This document shows, piece after piece, positions 17,710 to 26,916 of a stretch of DNA of 64,000 nucleotides (position 1 is its first letter; each line of letters begins with the position of its first letter). The stretch comes from Citrobacter amalonaticus Y19. Its GTDB lineage: Bacteria; Pseudomonadota; Gammaproteobacteria; Enterobacterales; Enterobacteriaceae. The notes beneath the pieces are model-generated. The model saw only the letters and a program-made list of their open reading frames with translations. It ran no database searches and was not told the DNA's origin. Both the position numbers and the translations under genes were made by a program. Location: the NCBI RefSeq assembly GCF_000981805.1, contig NZ_CP011132.1, positions 1,178,001 to 1,242,000 on the forward strand, written 5' to 3'.

Positions 17710-18507
17710 ATGTTTTTAGTCGACTCGCACTGCCATCTTGATGGCCTGGATTATCAATCTCTGCATAAGGATGTGGACGACGTGCTGGCGAAAGCGGCCG
17801 CGCGTGATGTCAAATTCTGTCTGGCGGTGGCAACGACGCTGCCGGGATACCGCGCCATGCGGGAGCTGGTCGGCCAGCGCGATAACGTCGTTTTCTCCTG
17901 CGGCGTGCATCCGCTCAATCAGGACGAACCGTATGACGTGGAAGAACTGCGTCATCTGGCGGCTGATGAAGGCGTGGTGGCGATGGGGGAGACGGGGCTG
18001 GACTATTTTTACACCCCTGAGACAAAAGTGCGCCAACAGGAGTCGTTCATTCATCATATTCAGATCGGTCGTGAACTGAACAAGCCGGTGATCGTCCACA
18101 CGCGCGATGCCCGCGTCGATACGCTGGCGATTCTTCGCCACGAAAACGTGACGGATTGTGGCGGCGTACTACACTGTTTTACTGAAGACAGAGAAACGGC
18201 GGGTAAATTACTGGATCTGGGCTTTTATATCTCCTTTTCCGGCATTGTGACCTTCCGCAATGCTGAACAGTTACGTGACGCCGCGCGGTATGTGCCGCTG
18301 GATCGCCTGCTGGTGGAGACGGATTCCCCATATCTTGCGCCGGTGCCGCATCGGGGGAAAGAGAACCAGCCTGCGATGGTCCGCGACGTGGCGGAATACA
18401 TGGCTGTATTGAAAGGTGTAGCCGTTGAAGAACTGGCGCAGATAACCACCGATAACTTTTCCCGCCTGTTCCATATCAACGCTTCCCGCCTGCAGTCAGC
18501 CTCGTAA
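17710..18507 (+). CDS. ycfH: TatD-family metal-dependent hydrolase YcfH
   Basis: A TatD-type metallo-hydrolase of 265 residues (E. coli YcfH has the same length), probably a DNase or nucleotidase; its substrate in the cell is not established. Metal ligands are visible: DSHCHLDGL at the start, GETGLDY, a His in PVIVHTRDA, LHCFTED and ETDSPYLAP. It ends the pabC-holB unit. A short CTCG-TAAT-CGAG hairpin and seven T residues lie at the stop (18501-18519) and may end the transcript. Confidence 0.94.
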   Translation: MFLVDSHCHLDGLDYQSLHKDVDDVLAKAAARDVKFCLAVATTLPGYRAMRELVGQRDNVVFSCGVHPLNQDEPYDVEELRHLAADEGVVAMGETGLDYFYTPETKVRQQESFIHHIQIGRELNKPVIVHTRDARVDTLAILRHENVTDCGGVLHCFTEDRETAGKLLDLGFYISFSGIVTFRNAEQLRDAARYVPLDRLLVETDSPYLAPVPHRGKENQPAMVRDVAEYMAVLKGVAVEELAQITTDNFSRLFHINASRLQSAS

Positions 18508-18552
18508 TCGAGTTTTTTTAAAGCTCGTAATTAATAATTAAAGCGAGTAAAG

Positions 18553-18578
18553 TTCACCGCCACAAAGTGGGCGGTGAA
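18553..18578. repeat. Perfect 9-bp inverted repeat upstream of ptsG
   Basis: TTCACCGCC (18553-18561) and GGCGGTGAA (18570-18578) pair around eight bases. No T run follows on either strand, so it is not an obvious terminator. It lies about 70 bases before the ptsG CRP site. Its role is unknown. Confidence 0.6.
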
Positions 18579-18645
18579 TGAGCGATCTGACACATTCTGA
18601 TACCTTTTTTGGCAAAATGTGCAACTTGACGCGCTATCCAGAGTT

Positions 18646-18667
18646 GAAACGTGATAGCCGTCAAACT
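18646..18667 (+). promoter_or_regulatory. Putative CRP site of the ptsG promoter
   Basis: GAAACGTGATAGCCGTCAAAC carries the GTGA-N6-TCA(A) core of a CRP site. Its centre is about 40 bases before the start site implied by the Mlc operator region, fitting class II activation as known for ptsG P1 of E. coli. Confidence 0.6.
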
Positions 18668-18679
18668 ATATTTCGCTGA

Positions 18680-18706
18680 TTTATTTTACTCTGTGTAATA
18701 AATAAA
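18680..18706 (+). promoter_or_regulatory. Putative Mlc operator and ptsG core promoter
   Basis: A TTTATTTTAC...GTAATAAATAAA dyad with AT-rich arms matches the Mlc-binding site that represses E. coli ptsG when glucose is absent. It overlaps where the -10 region and start site should lie. This is recognised from memory of the E. coli promoter; not tested. Confidence 0.6.
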
Positions 18707-18799
18707 GGGCACTTAGATGCCCTGTCCACGGCGGGGCTCTCCCCCCTCGCCAATGCGTGTGAACGTAGAAAGCACAAATACTCAGGAGCACTCTCAATT

Positions 18800-20233
18800 A
18801 TGTTTAAGAATGCATTTGCTAACCTGCAAAAGGTCGGTAAATCGCTGATGCTGCCGGTATCCGTATTGCCTATCGCAGGTATCCTGCTGGGCGTCGGTTC
18901 CGCAAACTTCAGCTGGCTGCCAGCCGTTGTATCGCACGTGATGGCAGAAGCCGGCGGTTCTGTTTTTGCAAACATGCCGCTGATTTTCGCTATTGGTGTC
19001 GCGCTTGGCTTTACCAACAACGATGGCGTTTCGGCTCTGGCTTCGGTTGTCGCCTATGGCATCATGGTGAAAACCATGGCTGTGGTCGCGCCGCTGGTTC
19101 TGCATTTACCTGCTGAAGAAATCGCAGCAAAACACCTTGCGGATACGGGTGTACTCGGGGGGATTATCTCCGGTGCGATTGCAGCGTACATGTTTAACCG
19201 CTTCTACCGTATCAAGCTGCCTGAGTATCTGGGCTTCTTTGCTGGTAAGCGCTTCGTGCCGATCATTTCTGGTCTGGCGGCGATCTTTACCGGTGTGGTC
19301 CTGTCCTTCATTTGGCCGCCGATCGGTACTGCTATCCAGACGTTCTCTCAGTGGGCTGCTTATCAGAACCCGGTCGTGGCGTTCGGTATTTACGGCTTCA
19401 TTGAACGCTGCCTGGTACCGTTTGGTCTGCACCACATCTGGAACGTTCCTTTCCAGATGCAGATTGGCGAATACACCAACGCGGCAGGTCAGGTCTTCCA
19501 CGGCGATATTCCTCGTTACATGGCGGGCGACCCGACTGCGGGCATGTTGTCTGGCGGCTTCCTGTTCAAAATGTATGGTCTGCCGGCTGCTGCCATTGCT
19601 ATCTGGCACTCGGCTAAACCAGAAAACCGCGCCAAAGTGGGCGGTATCATGATCTCCGCAGCGCTGACCTCGTTCCTGACCGGTATCACCGAGCCGATCG
19701 AGTTCTCCTTCATGTTCGTTGCGCCGATCCTGTACGTTATCCACGCGATTCTCGCTGGCCTGGCGTTCCCGATCTGTATCCTGCTGGGTATGCGTGACGG
19801 CACGTCGTTCTCACACGGTCTGATCGACTTTATCGTACTGTCCGGTAACAGCAGCAAGCTGTGGCTGTTCCCGATTGTCGGTGCGGGCTATGCGATTGTT
19901 TACTACACCATCTTCCGCGTGCTGATCAAAGCACTGGATCTGAAGACTCCGGGTCGCGAAGATAACACCGATGACGCAAAAGCGGGTGCGACCAGTGAAA
20001 TGGCGCCTGCGCTGATTGCGGCGTTTGGTGGTAAAGAAAACATCACTAACCTGGATGCGTGCATTACCCGTCTGCGTGTCAGCGTGGCTGACGTGGCGAA
20101 AGTGGATCAGGCTGGCCTGAAGAAACTGGGTGCCGCAGGTGTGGTGGTTGCAGGTTCCGGTGTTCAGGCGATTTTCGGTACGAAGTCCGATAACCTGAAA
20201 ACTGAGATGGATGAATACATCCGTAACAGCTAA
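18800..20233 (+). CDS. ptsG: PTS glucose-specific EIICB component
   Basis: PtsG imports and phosphorylates glucose. It has 477 residues: the N-terminal EIIC domain (1 to about 385, ten or so membrane segments, GITEPIEF substrate motif) and the C-terminal EIIB domain with phospho-Cys421 in NLDACITRLRV. The ribosome site CAGGAGCACTCTC just before the ATG is the stretch paired by the small RNA SgrS in E. coli and is preserved, so sugar-phosphate stress control is likely. CRP and Mlc sites lie upstream and a terminator follows. Confidence 0.98.
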   Translation: MFKNAFANLQKVGKSLMLPVSVLPIAGILLGVGSANFSWLPAVVSHVMAEAGGSVFANMPLIFAIGVALGFTNNDGVSALASVVAYGIMVKTMAVVAPLVLHLPAEEIAAKHLADTGVLGGIISGAIAAYMFNRFYRIKLPEYLGFFAGKRFVPIISGLAAIFTGVVLSFIWPPIGTAIQTFSQWAAYQNPVVAFGIYGFIERCLVPFGLHHIWNVPFQMQIGEYTNAAGQVFHGDIPRYMAGDPTAGMLSGGFLFKMYGLPAAAIAIWHSAKPENRAKVGGIMISAALTSFLTGITEPIEFSFMFVAPILYVIHAILAGLAFPICILLGMRDGTSFSHGLIDFIVLSGNSSKLWLFPIVGAGYAIVYYTIFRVLIKALDLKTPGREDNTDDAKAGATSEMAPALIAAFGGKENITNLDACITRLRVSVADVAKVDQAGLKKLGAAGVVVAGSGVQAIFGTKSDNLKTEMDEYIRNS

Positions 20234-20256
20234 GACCGAATAAGTTGGGGAGAACT

Positions 20257-20283
20257 AAGGCAGCCAAATGGCTGCCTTTTTTA
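20257..20283 (+). terminator. Rho-independent terminator after ptsG
   Basis: Stem AAGGCAGCC/GGCTGCCTT (20257-20265 with 20270-20278), loop AAAT, then a T run. It faces the convergent fhuE gene. Confidence 0.88.
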
Positions 20284-20327
20284 CATCCTTGAACGCCTGA
20301 TAGTGCTGCGCTTTTCGGGCTGGGAGA

Positions 20328-22523
20328 TCAGAACTGATAGTTTGCGGTGATGCTCACGTTGCGCGGTTCACCATAAACAATCGACCCTTCGACGTTGGTG
20401 TCGTAGGTTTTATCGAACAGGTTGTTGACGTTACCCTGCACAGAGAAGTTTTTGGTCACCTGGTAGCGGGTGAACAGATCCACCAGCGCGTAACTGCCTT
20501 GTTCAGCGCGGAAGGTGCCGTACGCCGTCGCGGTATCGGTGTATACGCGGTTTTGCCAGTTCACGCCACCGCCCACGGTCAGGTCGGGCATCACCGGCAG
20601 ACGGTAGCTGGTGAACAGCTTGACGCTGGTACGCGGCAGATTCGGATTGACGGCGTTGCCTTCATTGTCTTCTGCAACGTAACGCGTTGCGCCAAAGGTC
20701 ATCTGCCAGTTATCGGTAATCGCTCCGTTGACTTCGAATTCAACCCCTTTGCTGACGGTTCCGTTCGCTGTTTTATACGCGACTTCGCCATTGCTACCCG
20801 GAATCGGTGAACCGGTCGACTGGGCAACGTTATCCTGCTCAATGCGGAACACGGCGAGGGTGGTGGTCAGTCGGCTGTTCATCCAGTCGGACTTCAGACC
20901 TACCTCATAGTTGTTGCCGGTTATCGGTGCGAGGTATTTCCCGCTGCGGTCACGTTTGTTCTGCGGCTGGAAGATGGAGGTGTAGCTGGCGTAAGTTGAC
21001 CAGTTATCATTGATGTCGTAAACCAGACCGGCATACGGCGTGGTGTGGTTTTTCTCCATGCTGTAGCTCAGCGTGTCGACACGCCAGTTGGTGTAGCGCG
21101 CGCCGAGGATCAGGTGCAGCGGGTCAGCCAGTGAAATGCGCGTCGCGGCGTACAGCGACTTCATGTGCGTGGTATCGTCCTGGGCCAGCGACTGTGGCGT
21201 CCAGTCGGTTTGCGGGAAGTTGCCATTGAAGTTATTGAAACTGCCGATCTCATCCGGGAAGACGTTAGCCCAGGAGCTGAAATAACGGTTGTTCTGCTTG
21301 CTGTAGCTGCCGCCAAACATCAGGTTGTGCTGGCGACCGAACAGGTCATAGCCGCCGTCGGCAAAGAGATCCAGCGCATCAACCTTACGTTTGCCGCTGT
21401 TCCAGCCCGTGCCGCCAACGTAGTCATAGCCCGGTCCGTAGCTACTGTAAGGACCGACCAGCATGCCATCAGCCTTATTCACGTACGCATCGACATACAT
21501 CGTTTTACTGTCGAATTTGATTTCCGAGTGGGTCGCATTCATCGTCGCCTGCCAGGTGTCGGCAAAACGTTGTTTGAGTGTGACAAAGACTTTGTTGATC
21601 TCTTTATCGTTATACGCCCAGTCTGGCGCGGTGCTGCGGGCGCGGTCATAGCTGTTTTTGCTGCCGTCGGTATTCCAGCGCGGCAGGCCACCCCAGGTTG
21701 GGCTGTCCACTTTGATCTTCTGATATTCATAGCCGGCGGCAAGGCTGGTGGTTTCACCCAGATCGGCATCAATAATGCCCGAGAAGAAGTTTTTCTCGCT
21801 GTGATAGCGATCGAGCCAGGAGTCGTTGTCCTGATAACCCGCCACAATACGCGCGCGTACATTACCGTCATCGGTGAGCGGGCTTTGCAGATCCATTACG
21901 TAGCGCTGCTTGTTCCAACTGCCATATTCCGCCGATACGTCGCCTTTGAACTCACGGCTGGTGGCGTGTTTGCGGATCATATTGATGGAGGCAGACGGGT
22001 TGCCCGTACCAGTCATCAGGCCGTTTGCGCCGCGCACCACTTCCACGCGCTCATAGAGCGCCATATCGGTCAGGGCGTCACCCAGATTCCAGCGGGATTC
22101 AAAATAGGTCGGAATACCGTCGACCATATAGTTGTCAATCTGGAAACCACGCGAGAAGTAGCTGACACGATCCGAGTCTGCCTGGCTTTTGCTGATCCCC
22201 AGCGTACTGTCCATCACATCGCCCAGCGTTTGTAACTGCTGGTCTTCCATGCGTTGCTCGCTGACGATGCTGACCGACTGCGGAATATCGCGCTGGGTCA
22301 TCATCATTTTGGTTCCGGCGGAGGTGGATTTGACGCTGTAATCGTGCTCGTCGCTGTCCGCTGAGGTCGCAGGCGCAGAACCGTCGACAATGACGGTCTC
22401 TTCCGGTGCGGTTGCCGCGAAGCTCATGGATGGCATCAGTGCCATCGCGATGCAGGCTGCCAGCAACGATGGTGTTGCGCCAGCCTGGCGTTGTTCATCC
22501 CTGTCGTGTGTTGTGAAAGACAT
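20328..22523 (-). CDS. fhuE: TonB-dependent ferric coprogen/rhodotorulate receptor FhuE
   Basis: FhuE, an outer-membrane siderophore receptor for fungal hydroxamates (coprogen, rhodotorulic acid). It has 731 residues (E. coli 729). There is a signal peptide ending near MSFA, a TonB box (EETVIVDG), a plug domain with the DIPQSVSIVSEQRM start, then a 22-strand barrel ending in the aromatic ANYQF. Long stretches match E. coli FhuE nearly exactly (the ESRWNLGDAL, SWLDRY and GGTGWNSGKRKVDALD regions). It is convergent with ptsG. A Fur-like palindrome lies upstream, which fits iron repression. Confidence 0.95.
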   Translation of the reverse strand: MSFTTHDRDEQRQAGATPSLLAACIAMALMPSMSFAATAPEETVIVDGSAPATSADSDEHDYSVKSTSAGTKMMMTQRDIPQSVSIVSEQRMEDQQLQTLGDVMDSTLGISKSQADSDRVSYFSRGFQIDNYMVDGIPTYFESRWNLGDALTDMALYERVEVVRGANGLMTGTGNPSASINMIRKHATSREFKGDVSAEYGSWNKQRYVMDLQSPLTDDGNVRARIVAGYQDNDSWLDRYHSEKNFFSGIIDADLGETTSLAAGYEYQKIKVDSPTWGGLPRWNTDGSKNSYDRARSTAPDWAYNDKEINKVFVTLKQRFADTWQATMNATHSEIKFDSKTMYVDAYVNKADGMLVGPYSSYGPGYDYVGGTGWNSGKRKVDALDLFADGGYDLFGRQHNLMFGGSYSKQNNRYFSSWANVFPDEIGSFNNFNGNFPQTDWTPQSLAQDDTTHMKSLYAATRISLADPLHLILGARYTNWRVDTLSYSMEKNHTTPYAGLVYDINDNWSTYASYTSIFQPQNKRDRSGKYLAPITGNNYEVGLKSDWMNSRLTTTLAVFRIEQDNVAQSTGSPIPGSNGEVAYKTANGTVSKGVEFEVNGAITDNWQMTFGATRYVAEDNEGNAVNPNLPRTSVKLFTSYRLPVMPDLTVGGGVNWQNRVYTDTATAYGTFRAEQGSYALVDLFTRYQVTKNFSVQGNVNNLFDKTYDTNVEGSIVYGEPRNVSITANYQF

Positions 22524-22874
22524 CAGAAAGCCCTTAATAGTGAACGAATCCTGGCTCAGGCCGTAAGAGGTGGCAATGAGCCCCTTTTTATTTTTCTAGC
22601 CATTAAATGCGCATGAAAATGCAAATGCGAAATATACGCATTCAAATTCTGTCTGTAAACAGATGTAACTTGCTTTCTGAAATCTTGTTTCACTACTTTT
22701 TGGCGCTGGAGAGGGGACAACGGGTTGTAAGTGCGCCACTGTGGCGATTTTTTGCTTAAGAAATCGTGGGTTAAGGTTGAAAGAGCGGGTTTAAGTCGCT
22801 AATACTCTATACTCGCAGTGTGCCTCAGCGTAGCATAACATCACGCATGGCTATTTTTAGAAAAGGAAAACGTC
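22524..22874. promoter_or_regulatory. fhuE/hinT divergent regulatory region
   Basis: A 351-base gap with no protein gene. Near fhuE, the dyad ATGCG-AAATATA-CGCAT (about 22626-22642) lies where a Fur site is expected; as a Fur box it is weak. The hinT side is AT-rich, and AAAAGGAAAA precedes the hinT GTG. I see no RNA gene or repeat in the rest. Confidence 0.45.
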
Positions 22875-23234
22875 GTGGCAGAAGAGACTATATTCAGCAA
22901 GATCATTCGTCGTGAAATCCCTTCCGATATCGTTTACCAGGATGATCTGGTAACGGCATTTCGGGATATTTCACCGCAGGCGCCTACTCACATTCTGATC
23001 ATCCCCAACGTTCTGATCCCGACGGTTAATGACGTGACCGCCGAGCATGAGCAAGCGCTGGGACGGATGATTACCGTTGCGGCAAAAATTGCCGAACAGG
23101 AAGGCATTGCCGAAGATGGCTATCGCCTGATCATGAATACCAATCGTCATGGCGGTCAGGAGGTGTATCACATCCACATGCATCTGCTGGGCGGTCGCGC
23201 GCTCGGTCCTATGCTCGCACACAAAGGGTTGTGA
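22875..23234 (+). CDS. hinT: Purine nucleoside phosphoramidase HinT
   Basis: A HIT-family hydrolase of 119 residues, the E. coli length. It splits adenosine and guanosine phosphoramidates, including aminoacyl-AMP formed by lysyl-tRNA synthetase. The histidine triad is VYHIHMHLLGG near the C-terminus, with the N-terminal EETIFSKIIRREIPSDIVY strand. The start is a GTG at 22875 behind AAAAGGAAAA. It heads a six-gene unit whose members are spaced 2 to 21 bases apart or overlap. Confidence 0.96.
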   Translation: MAEETIFSKIIRREIPSDIVYQDDLVTAFRDISPQAPTHILIIPNVLIPTVNDVTAEHEQALGRMITVAAKIAEQEGIAEDGYRLIMNTNRHGGQEVYHIHMHLLGGRALGPMLAHKGL

Positions 23235-23236
23235 TG

Positions 23237-23611
23237 ATGACCAGAGGATGCATTGCGCTTTCGCTGGGTCTGCTCTTACTTGCCGGGTGTCGTTCTCATC
23301 CTGAGATCCCGGTAAGCGACGAGCAGTCGCTAGTGATGGAGTCGACGCTGCTGGCGGCGGGGATCACCGCGCAAGAGCCGACGTTGACCACGTCAGATAT
23401 TCAGCCCTCTGCATCCTCAACGCTGTATAACGAAAGGCAAGAACCCGTTACCGTTCATTATCGCTTTTACTGGTATGACGCCAGAGGGCTGGAGATGCAT
23501 CCTCTGGAAGCGCCACGCAGCGTGACGATACCGGCACATTCGTCGGTCACGCTGTATGGCAGCGCCAATTATCTGGGGGCGCACAAAGTCAGACTTTATC
23601 TTTATTTGTAA
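23237..23611 (+). CDS. ycfL: Outer-membrane lipoprotein YcfL
   Basis: A DUF1425 lipoprotein of unknown role, 124 residues. The signal peptide ends in the lipobox LLLAGC (Cys at about 18), followed by a periplasmic domain with the conserved SASSTLYNERQEPVTVHYRFYWYD run. Three in-frame starts (GTG 23231, ATG 23234, ATG 23237) overlap or touch the hinT stop. The last lines up with E. coli YcfL (MRKGCF / MTRGCI) and is nine bases from AAAGGG, so I chose it. Its steady position beside lpoB suggests an envelope role, but this is inference. Confidence 0.9.
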   Translation: MTRGCIALSLGLLLLAGCRSHPEIPVSDEQSLVMESTLLAAGITAQEPTLTTSDIQPSASSTLYNERQEPVTVHYRFYWYDARGLEMHPLEAPRSVTIPAHSSVTLYGSANYLGAHKVRLYLYL

Positions 23612-23621
23612 GGGGTGAATC

Positions 23622-24266
23622 TTGAAGACAAAAATGAGTCGCTACGCATTGATAGCCGCGCTGGCGATGTTCCTGTCCGGTTGTGTGGTGCAACGCGAAC
23701 CTGCACCGGTTGATGAAGTGAAACCCACGCCGGAACAGCCCGCACAGCCGCAAGAACCTGCTCCGGGGGTACCTTCGGTTCCCACGATCCCAGGACAGCC
23801 GGGTCCTATTGAACATGAAGATCAGACTGCGGCACCGGCGCCGCGTATACGTCATTACGACTGGAATAGCGCGATGCAGCCGATGGTGGGCAAAATGCTG
23901 CAGGCCGATGGCGTCACGGCGGGGAGCGTACTGCTGGTCGATAGCGTCAATAACCGCACTAACGGTTCGCTGAACGCTGGTGAAGCCACTGAAACGCTGC
24001 GTAATGCGCTGGCGAACAATGGCAAATTTACTCTCATCTCCGCGCAGCAACTGTCGCTGGCAAAACAGCAGTTAGGGCTGTCGCCGCAGGACAGTCTGGG
24101 AACGCGCAGTAAAGCGATTGGTATTGCCCGTAACGTCGGCGCGCACTATGTGCTGTATTCCAGCGCCTCGGGTAACGTCAACGCGCCATCGCTGCAAATG
24201 CAATTAATGCTGGTACAAACTGGCGAGATAATCTGGTCAGGTAAAGGTGCCGTTCAGCAGCAATAA
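23622..24266 (+). CDS. lpoB: Penicillin-binding protein activator LpoB
   Basis: LpoB, an outer-membrane lipoprotein that reaches through the murein to switch on PBP1b. It has 214 residues. Lipobox LSGC (Cys at about 21), then a Pro/Glu-rich flexible linker (about 25-70), then the globular domain with VLLVDSVNNRTNGSLNAGEA and the C-terminal MQLMLVQTGEIIWSGKG. The start is a TTG at 23622, then AAG ACA AAA ATG; the ATG four codons later is the alternative. Its end overlaps thiK by 20 bases. Confidence 0.95.
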   Translation: MKTKMSRYALIAALAMFLSGCVVQREPAPVDEVKPTPEQPAQPQEPAPGVPSVPTIPGQPGPIEHEDQTAAPAPRIRHYDWNSAMQPMVGKMLQADGVTAGSVLLVDSVNNRTNGSLNAGEATETLRNALANNGKFTLISAQQLSLAKQQLGLSPQDSLGTRSKAIGIARNVGAHYVLYSSASGNVNAPSLQMQLMLVQTGEIIWSGKGAVQQQ

Positions 24267-25071
24267 CATACCAGGGCGCGACGCGGTGTTGTCGCGCTAC
24301 TTTCCGCACTATCGTCCCGTCGCCGAAGGCCAGTGTGGTCTTAGCGGCGGGAGTGCGATCATTGAAAGTCCAACCCAGCGGCTGGTTCTTCGCCGTCATC
24401 ACGATCCCGATGCGCCGCAAGCGCATTTTTTACGCCAGTATCATGCCTTATCACGGTTACCTGAAAGCCTTGCGCCAAAGCCGCGCTTTTACATTCCTGG
24501 CTGGATGGCGGTGGACTATATCCCGGGCGAGATAAAATCCGGTCTGCCGGGTGCCGACGAACTGGCGGGCTTACTGTATTATCTTCATCAGCAGCCCCGC
24601 TTTGGCTGGCGTATCCATTTGCTGTCGTTGCTGGAGCAATACTGGCAGGGGAGCGATCCGGCACGGCGAACCCCGTACTGGTTAAGCGTGCTGAAACGCC
24701 TGCGCAAGCAGGGCGAGCCGCACCCGCTGCGCCTTGCGCCGCTGCATATGGATGTCCATGCCGCCAACATCGTTCACGGCCCGACAGGATTGCGGCTTAT
24801 CGACTGGGAATATGCAGGCGACGGTGATGTCGCCCTTGAACTGGCGGCGGTGTGGGTGGACGATGTTCAGCAACACCGGCAACTGGTGCAGGCCTATGCC
24901 GTCCGCGCGCGCATAGACGGGCAAAAATTATGGCAACAGGTCAGACGCTGGTATCCGTGGATACTGATGCTGAAGGCCGGTTGGTTTGAATACCGCTGGC
25001 AACAGACCGGCGAACGACAATTTATCAGTCTGGCCGATGCAACCTGGCGGCAGCTGGCAACGAAGGATTAA
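24247..25071 (+). CDS. thiK: Thiamine kinase ThiK
   Basis: ThiK salvages thiamine by phosphorylation. It has 274 residues, the E. coli length, with an aminoglycoside-phosphotransferase-like fold. The kinase motifs are present: the Brenner-type LHMDVHAANIVH catalytic loop and LIDWEYAGDGDVALELA metal-binding motif. The N-terminal lobe is the least conserved part. It has a GTG start inside lpoB (20-base overlap), which implies translational coupling. nagZ follows ten bases later. Confidence 0.94.
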   Translation: MPFSSNNIPGRDAVLSRYFPHYRPVAEGQCGLSGGSAIIESPTQRLVLRRHHDPDAPQAHFLRQYHALSRLPESLAPKPRFYIPGWMAVDYIPGEIKSGLPGADELAGLLYYLHQQPRFGWRIHLLSLLEQYWQGSDPARRTPYWLSVLKRLRKQGEPHPLRLAPLHMDVHAANIVHGPTGLRLIDWEYAGDGDVALELAAVWVDDVQQHRQLVQAYAVRARIDGQKLWQQVRRWYPWILMLKAGWFEYRWQQTGERQFISLADATWRQLATKD

Positions 25072-25081
25072 GGAGAGCAGT

Positions 25082-26107
25082 GTGGGTCCAGTAATGTTGG
25101 ATGTCGAAGGGTTTGAGGTGGATGCGGAAGAGCGGGAGATTCTGGCCCATCCACTGGTGGGCGGTTTGATTCTGTTTGCGCGCAATTACCACGATCCGGC
25201 CCAGTTACGTGAACTGGTGCGCCAGATCCGTGCGGCGTCGCACAACCATCTGGTGATCGCCGTCGATCAGGAAGGCGGGCGCGTACAGCGCTTTCGTGAA
25301 GGATTTACCCGATTGCCAGCCGCGCAGTCCTTTGCGGCGCTGCACGGGCTGGAAGAGGGCGGCAGGCTGGCAGAAGAGGCCGGATGGCTGATGGCCAGTG
25401 AAATGATCGCAATGGACATCGATATCAGCTTTGCGCCGGTGTTGGATGTCGGGCATATCAGCGCCGCCATCGGCGAACGTTCCTATCATGCTGACCCGCT
25501 TAACGCGCTGGCGATGGCGACCCGTTTTATTGACGGCATGCATGCGGCGGGAATGAAAACCACCGGCAAACATTTTCCGGGTCATGGTGCAGTCACCGCC
25601 GATTCGCATAAAGAGACGCCGACCGACTCGCGTCCTGAAGCGGAAATTCGTGCGAAAGATATGTCCGTTTTCCGCACGCTAATCTCGGAAAATAAGCTGG
25701 ATGCCATCATGCCAGCGCACGTCATTTACAGCGCAGTCGATCCGCGCCCGGCGAGCGGTTCTTCACACTGGCTGAAAACGGTTCTGCGCCAGGAACTGGG
25801 CTTTGACGGCGTCATTTTCTCTGATGACCTGTCGATGGAAGGGGCAGCGATCATGGGCAGCTATGCCGAACGTGGGCAGGCATCGCTGGACGCGGGTTGT
25901 GATATGATTCTGGTCTGCAATAATCGTAAAGGGGCGGTCAGTGTGTTAGATAATCTGTCGCCGATCAATGCAGAGCGTGTTACACGTTTGTATCATAAAG
26001 GTTCATTTTCGCGTCAGGAACTGATGGACTCGTCACGCTGGAAAACCGTCAGCGCGCAGCTCAACCAGTTACATGAACGCTGGCAGGAAGAGAAAGCAGG
26101 TCATTAA
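25082..26107 (+). CDS. nagZ: Beta-N-acetylglucosaminidase NagZ
   Basis: NagZ, a cytoplasmic GH3 enzyme that removes GlcNAc from anhydromuropeptides during murein recycling; its products induce AmpC where present. It has 341 residues. The start is the GTG at 25082 (VGPVMLDVEGF), ten bases after the thiK stop and behind AAGGAGAG; the longer frame from 24986 reads through thiK out of frame and is not real. The GH3 motif KHFPGHGAVTADSHKE holds the catalytic His loop, and IFSDDLSMEGA holds the nucleophile Asp. Confidence 0.96.
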   Translation: MGPVMLDVEGFEVDAEEREILAHPLVGGLILFARNYHDPAQLRELVRQIRAASHNHLVIAVDQEGGRVQRFREGFTRLPAAQSFAALHGLEEGGRLAEEAGWLMASEMIAMDIDISFAPVLDVGHISAAIGERSYHADPLNALAMATRFIDGMHAAGMKTTGKHFPGHGAVTADSHKETPTDSRPEAEIRAKDMSVFRTLISENKLDAIMPAHVIYSAVDPRPASGSSHWLKTVLRQELGFDGVIFSDDLSMEGAAIMGSYAERGQASLDAGCDMILVCNNRKGAVSVLDNLSPINAERVTRLYHKGSFSRQELMDSSRWKTVSAQLNQLHERWQEEKAGH

Positions 26108-26128
26108 CGCACGTTTGGTGAGGATGCG

Positions 26129-26671
26129 ATGATTATCTATTTACACGGTTTCGACTCTAACAGTCCAGGAAACCACGAAAAGGTCTTGCAGCTACAGTTT
26201 ATCGACCCGGATGTCAGACTGATAAGCTACAGCACGCGTCATCCGAAACATGACATGCAGCATCTGCTGAAAGAAGTGGACAAAATGTTGCAGCTCAATG
26301 TTGATGAGCGACCGTTGATTTGCGGCGTTGGCCTCGGCGGCTACTGGGCAGAACGCATTGGTTTTCTCTGCGATGTTCGCCAGGTGGTGTTTAATCCGAA
26401 CCTGTTCCCGTATGAAAATATGGAAGGCAAAATCGACCGTCCGGAAGAGTATGCGGATATTGCGACCAAGTGCGTGACCAACTTCCGCGAGAAAAATCGC
26501 GATCGTTGCCTGGTTATTCTCTCGCGTCATGATGAAGCCCTGAACAGTCAGCGCGCTTCTGAAGAGCTACACCATTTCTATGAGATCGTGTGGGACGAAG
26601 AGCAAACGCATAAGTTTAAAAATATTTCGCCGCACCTGCAGCGAATCAAGGCGTTTAAGACCTTAGGCTAA
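26129..26671 (+). CDS. ycfP: UPF0227 alpha/beta-hydrolase-like protein YcfP
   Basis: YcfP, 180 residues, the same length as E. coli. The family has an alpha/beta-hydrolase fold but unknown function. The usual nucleophile elbow GxSxG reads GVGLGG here (ICGVGLGGYWAERIG), so the serine is absent. E. coli YcfP has the same change, so it is a family trait, not damage. It is the last gene of the hinT unit, with a strong terminator 29 bases past the stop. Confidence 0.93.
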   Translation: MIIYLHGFDSNSPGNHEKVLQLQFIDPDVRLISYSTRHPKHDMQHLLKEVDKMLQLNVDERPLICGVGLGGYWAERIGFLCDVRQVVFNPNLFPYENMEGKIDRPEEYADIATKCVTNFREKNRDRCLVILSRHDEALNSQRASEELHHFYEIVWDEEQTHKFKNISPHLQRIKAFKTLG

Positions 26672-26700
26672 AACCGGCATCAGCCGGAATCGTCGAACAA

Positions 26701-26725
26701 AGCCAGCCTTCGGGCTGGTTTTTTT
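26701..26725 (+). terminator. Rho-independent terminator after ycfP
   Basis: Stem AGCCAGCC/GGCTGGTT (26701-26708 with 26713-26720) closed by the stable TTCG tetraloop, followed by a T run. Confidence 0.9.
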
Positions 26726-26766
26726 GTCTGTCTTTCCCGCGTTGTCTATCTTTTCAGCAGCAAAAC

Positions 26767-26780
26767 TTGATGCACATCAA
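26767..26780 (+). promoter_or_regulatory. FNR box upstream of ndh
   Basis: TTGATGCACATCAA is an exact match to the FNR consensus TTGAT-N4-ATCAA. FNR represses E. coli ndh without oxygen from a site in the same place, so the same control is expected here. A second weaker upstream site was not identified. Confidence 0.85.
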
Positions 26781-26916
26781 TTTTGGTATGACCAATGCAC
26801 CGCTTGTGTTATTCTCACTCTCGAAGGACATTTTCATTGTTGTAACTTGTTGTTAATTAAAGGCTATGTTTATAACGTTTAATTAACAATTGGTTAATCA
26901 TTTTAAGGGGGTCACG

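Noticed and set aside
21165..22235. Plus-strand frame of 356 codons opposite fhuE
   Set aside because: It mirrors a well-supported TonB receptor gene and has no recognisable domain or ribosome site.
26129..26671. YcfP as a catalytically dead mutant because GxSxG is GVGLG
   Set aside because: The same residues occur in E. coli YcfP, so it is a family trait and not damage in this genome.
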